Below, piece by piece: positions 61,688-64,000 of a stretch of 64,000 nucleotides of DNA. The position numbers and the translations under genes were made by a program. Under the pieces are notes generated by a model. It saw only the letters and a list, made by a program, of their open reading frames with translations. It was not told the DNA's origin and ran no database searches. How positions within the stretch are numbered: the stretch's first letter is position 1; every line of letters starts with the position of its first letter. The DNA comes from Lutispora thermophila DSM 19022 (GTDB taxonomy: Bacteria > Bacillota > Clostridia > Lutisporales > Lutisporaceae), in NCBI RefSeq assembly GCF_900142105.1, contig NZ_FQZS01000004.1, forward strand, positions 62,001 to 126,000, written 5' to 3'.

Positions 61688-61848
61688 TTGAACTAAGAGC
61701 TAAGAATTATGAACTAAAAGATATGATTCAGGGTGACTAATATGATGTAGGGAGCGGTTCATAACCGCTCCGCAACCCGAATTACGAGTAAGGGCAAATA
61801 GAAATACTCCAGGCAATGTTGATGATTAAAAATTAGGAGGTTTGATTA
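61688..61848. repeat. Word-like repeats, palindrome and element core in the kdd-kamA gap
   Basis: AACTAAGAGCTAAGAATTAT words, then the hairpin GGAGCGGTT/AACCGCTCC with CAT loop (61751-61771), then AATTACGAGTAAGGGCAAAT and AGAAATACTCCAGG. No T-run, so transcription should pass. kamA's binding site AGGAGGT is at 61835-61841. Confidence 0.6.
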
Positions 61849-63108
61849 ATGAGACATTATACTGAAATAGAATTATGGAAAGATGTTACTCCTGAGCAAT
61901 GGAATGATTGGAAATGGCAAGTTTCAAACAGAATCACAACCGTTGAACAACTTAAGAAGGTTATAAACATCACTCCTGAAGAAGAAGAGGGAATCAAAGA
62001 ATGCCTCAAAACATTGAGAATGGCTATTACACCATATTATGCTTCCCTCATGGATCCGGACGATCCTAACTGCCCAATCAGAAAACAAGCTGTTCCAACC
62101 AGTTTGGAACTTAATAAGGCAGATGCAGACCAATTGGATCCTCTCCACGAAGATGAAGACTCACCAACACCAGGACTTACTCATAGATATCCAGACAGAG
62201 TGCTTCTCCTCATCACAGATCAGTGCTCCATGTACTGCAGACACTGCACAAGAAGAAGATTTGCGGGACAACATGATGATGCACTTCCAATGGAGAGAAT
62301 AGACAAAGCTATAGAATACATCAGAAACACACCAGAAGTAAGAGACGTATTGCTCTCCGGCGGTGACGCTCTATTAGTAAAAGATGAGACATTGGAATAC
62401 ATCATCAAAAAGCTTAGAGAAATTCCTCATGTTGAAATAGTAAGAATTGGTTCAAGAACACCAGTAGTTATGCCTCAGAGAATCACTCCTGAATTGGTAA
62501 ACATGTTGAAAAAATATCATCCTATTTGGTTGAATATTCATTTCAATCATCCAAAGGAAGTTACTCCAGAAACTATAAAAGCATGCAACATGTTGGCTGA
62601 TGCAGGTATACCTCTAGGAAACCAGTCAGTTCTTCTAAGAGGCGTAAATGATTGTGTTCATATCCAGAGAGAACTTGTTCACAAACTAGTAAAGATGAGA
62701 GTAAGACCATACTACATCTACCAGTGCGACTTGTCCTTGGGAATAGAACATTTCAGAACTACTGTATCAAAAGGCATAGAAATCATTGAAGGCTTGAGAG
62801 GACATACATCTGGTTTCTGCGTACCAACATTCGTTGTTGACGCTCCTGGTGGCGGCGGAAAGACACCTGTAATGCCTCAGTATGTAATATCTCAAAGCAA
62901 GAAGAAAGTAATACTCAGAAACTTCGAAGGTGTAATCACTACTTACACAGAACCTGAGTATATAGAAGAACCATGCAACTGTCCTGTATGCCAGAAGGAA
63001 AGAGAAGATAGACTCAGCGGTGTAGCAGGATTGCTTCAAGGCAATGCAATGAACCTTGAACCAACAGAAATGTTAAGAAAAGAAAGAGCAAAAAATAGAA
63101 AGAAATAG
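61849..63108 (+). CDS. kamA: L-lysine 2,3-aminomutase
   Basis: 419 residues. Radical SAM enzyme converting L-lysine to L-beta-lysine, the first step of lysine fermentation. Cluster motif C126-x3-C130-x2-C133 in [22 protein letters not shown] (SAM-binding), and the PLP lysine at about 338 in [15 protein letters not shown]-terminal PCNCPVCQ holds the structural zinc cysteines. Full length. AGGAGGT precedes the ATG. Second gene of the operon; the next gene follows after 200 bases containing repeats. Confidence 0.97.
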   Translation: MRHYTEIELWKDVTPEQWNDWKWQVSNRITTVEQLKKVINITPEEEEGIKECLKTLRMAITPYYASLMDPDDPNCPIRKQAVPTSLELNKADADQLDPLHEDEDSPTPGLTHRYPDRVLLLITDQCSMYCRHCTRRRFAGQHDDALPMERIDKAIEYIRNTPEVRDVLLSGGDALLVKDETLEYIIKKLREIPHVEIVRIGSRTPVVMPQRITPELVNMLKKYHPIWLNIHFNHPKEVTPETIKACNMLADAGIPLGNQSVLLRGVNDCVHIQRELVHKLVKMRVRPYYIYQCDLSLGIEHFRTTVSKGIEIIEGLRGHTSGFCVPTFVVDAPGGGGKTPVMPQYVISQSKKKVILRNFEGVITTYTEPEYIEEPCNCPVCQKEREDRLSGVAGLLQGNAMNLEPTEMLRKERAKNRKK

Positions 63109-63118
63109 GAACAAATCA

Positions 63119-63153
63119 AGTGAGCCACTGGGGACGGTTCTCCGTGGCTCACT
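63119..63153. repeat. GGGACGGTTCT palindromic repeat, copy 4
   Basis: AGTGAGCCAC and GTGGCTCACT form a perfect ten-base stem around TGGGGACGGTTCTCC. The cleanest hairpin of the four copies, lying between kamA and the next operon gene. Confidence 0.75.
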
Positions 63154-63184
63154 AATAAAGAATAGAAATAGTTTCTCGTATTAA

Positions 63185-63290
63185 GTTAGACAACAACGGC
63201 CTATACTTATGCTAGTAGCTAGCAGCCAGTGAACGGTGGTTAAATATAGACCCCAACGGCATACCCTGATGCTAGTGACCAGCGACTAAT
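63185..63290. repeat. Word-like repeats in the kamA-kamB gap
   Basis: CAACGGCCTATACTTATGCT, AGTAGCTAGCAGCCAGTGAA, CAACGGCATACCCTGATGCT and AGTGACCAGCGACTAATT: two near-copies of a roughly 60-base unit (CAACGGC...ATGCTAGT...). The CATACCC in the second is a degenerate element core. Confidence 0.55.
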
Positions 63291-63308
63291 TAATATAAGG
63301 AGATCATC

Positions 63309-64000
63309 ATGAAACTTATAGATCTTATCTATCCAAAAAATAGAATAGTTTCCATAGTGGGCACATGCAAAAACGCAGGCAAAACCGTAACCTTAAACGA
63401 AATAATTCTTCAGGCAGGAGAAAAAGGCATACCCATTGGCCTTATATCTACCGGAAGAGACGGCGAAAGGCGTGATGTGCTTACAGAGACTGAGAAGCCG
63501 CCGGTTTTCGTAAGAAAGGGAACCATAATAACCACTGTAGAAAACGCTATAAAACCTGAGCATGCCGGCATAGAGATATACTCTGTAACAGACTACAATA
63601 CGCCCATGGGACGAGTTGTCATAGGTCGGGTTGTTGAAGATGGATATGTGGAAATATCCGGACCCTATTCATCCCGAACTATAAAGGCCATGTGTGAAGA
63701 AATGATGAGCTTTGGAGCAGAATTAGTCCTCATTGATGGTTCCTTGGACAGACGAGCCTCAGCTGCACCTTTTGTATCTGACGGCACCATATTGGCTACG
63801 GGAGCGGCTTTAGCCAGATCTCAGGAATTGGTCATAGATAAGACATTGCATATAATAAACACATACTCCATACCTCAGGCAGAAAGAGGCGAGATCCGTG
63901 ATCTGGCAGAAGGCATAATCGAAGAGGGCAAGACTGGACTTATAAATGAGGATCTATCAATAACTTATGTGGATACCCTTACATCCTTGAGAAGCGGCAG
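63309..64000 (+). CDS. kamB: P-loop protein, likely KamB (lysine 5,6-aminomutase reactivation), C-terminus beyond window
   Basis: At least 230 residues from ATG 63309 (AAGGAG upstream), open to the window edge. N-terminal P-loop IVSIVGTCKNAGKTVTLNEI (GxxxxGKT), then IPIGLISTGRDGERRDVLTE, FVRKGTIITTVENAIKP, VLIDGSLDRRASAAPFVSDG and ILATGAALARSQELVIDKTL. In known lysine fermentation operons kamB and kamC follow kamA and are thought to reactivate the B12-dependent 5,6-aminomutase kamDE. Assigned on position and P-loop; the family match is from memory. Confidence 0.7.
   Translation, partial: MKLIDLIYPKNRIVSIVGTCKNAGKTVTLNEIILQAGEKGIPIGLISTGRDGERRDVLTETEKPPVFVRKGTIITTVENAIKPEHAGIEIYSVTDYNTPMGRVVIGRVVEDGYVEISGPYSSRTIKAMCEEMMSFGAELVLIDGSLDRRASAAPFVSDGTILATGAALARSQELVIDKTLHIINTYSIPQAERGEIRDLAEGIIEEGKTGLINEDLSITYVDTLTSLRSG

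Noticed and set aside
1-64000. CRISPR arrays, prophage or insertion sequences
   Set aside because: Repeats found are short, irregular and without uniform spacers; no transposase, integrase, Cas or phage structural gene was recognised.

Overview
The window is low-GC DNA from an endospore-forming anaerobe of the Clostridia that ferments amino acids. The spore genes (CotS-family kinases, yabG, veg, sipL, a gerA-type receptor operon, spoIIR, sleB-ypeB, an alpha/beta SASP) show a spore former. The arginine deiminase genes, a decayed ornithine racemase, a glutamate permease with formiminotransferase, and the start of a lysine fermentation operon (kdd, kamA, kamB-like) show the diet. The content resembles Stickland-type relatives such as Sedimentibacter, Tissierella or Acetoanaerobium; this is inferred from gene content, not from a search.

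Layout. 1-12 kb: a CAP-domain lipoprotein (cut by the window edge), a UPF0316 protein, T-box-controlled tyrS, a double FMN-binding lipoprotein, an ornithine racemase pseudogene, a YkvI-like membrane protein, an ArsR regulator with a clear operator followed by a CadA-type metal ATPase, a pyridoxal kinase with an ECF substrate-binding subunit, and two membrane or anchored proteins of unknown role. 12-22 kb is cell surface: a stalk-domain protein, a 1236-residue SLH protein, mannose-1-phosphate guanylyltransferase behind a structured leader, a large multidomain lipoprotein and an acetyltransferase. 21-32 kb is a spore-coat block: two GT4 glycosyltransferases, four CotS-family proteins (one a likely pseudokinase), yabG, a SpoIID-amidase fusion and veg. 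A cluster of DnaA boxes lies at 27.9-28.0 kb; from there to the right edge every gene I call is on the + strand.

32-44 kb is amino acid catabolism: a RocB-like M20 peptidase, arcA, arcB, arcC broken by one in-frame TAG, hutD, a sensor kinase with a periplasmic-binding-protein-type sensor, its sigma-54 response regulator, gltS behind a near-consensus sigma-54 promoter with an upstream inverted repeat, and ftcD. 44-56 kb is sporulation and germination: sipL, ispE, a nucleotidyltransferase, a CLC_0170-like protein, gerA/B/C homologues, spoIIR, sleB, ypeB and an SASP. 56-64 kb holds a metallo-beta-lactamase fold protein, a PP-loop tRNA-thiolation-like protein, murI, then a PAS/sigma-54 activator, a second near-consensus sigma-54 promoter and kdd-kamA-kamB.

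The most unusual signals are non-coding. At least nine gaps carry a dispersed element ending in a core close to AAAGGAATACCTT, often preceded by tandem word-like repeats. Four gaps carry a different palindrome around GGGACGGTTCT. Three diverged direct repeats of about 50 bp lie in one 400-bp gap. Two sigma-54 promoters place glutamate uptake and lysine fermentation under sigma-54 activators encoded next door. No tRNA, rRNA, CRISPR array or insertion sequence was recognised.
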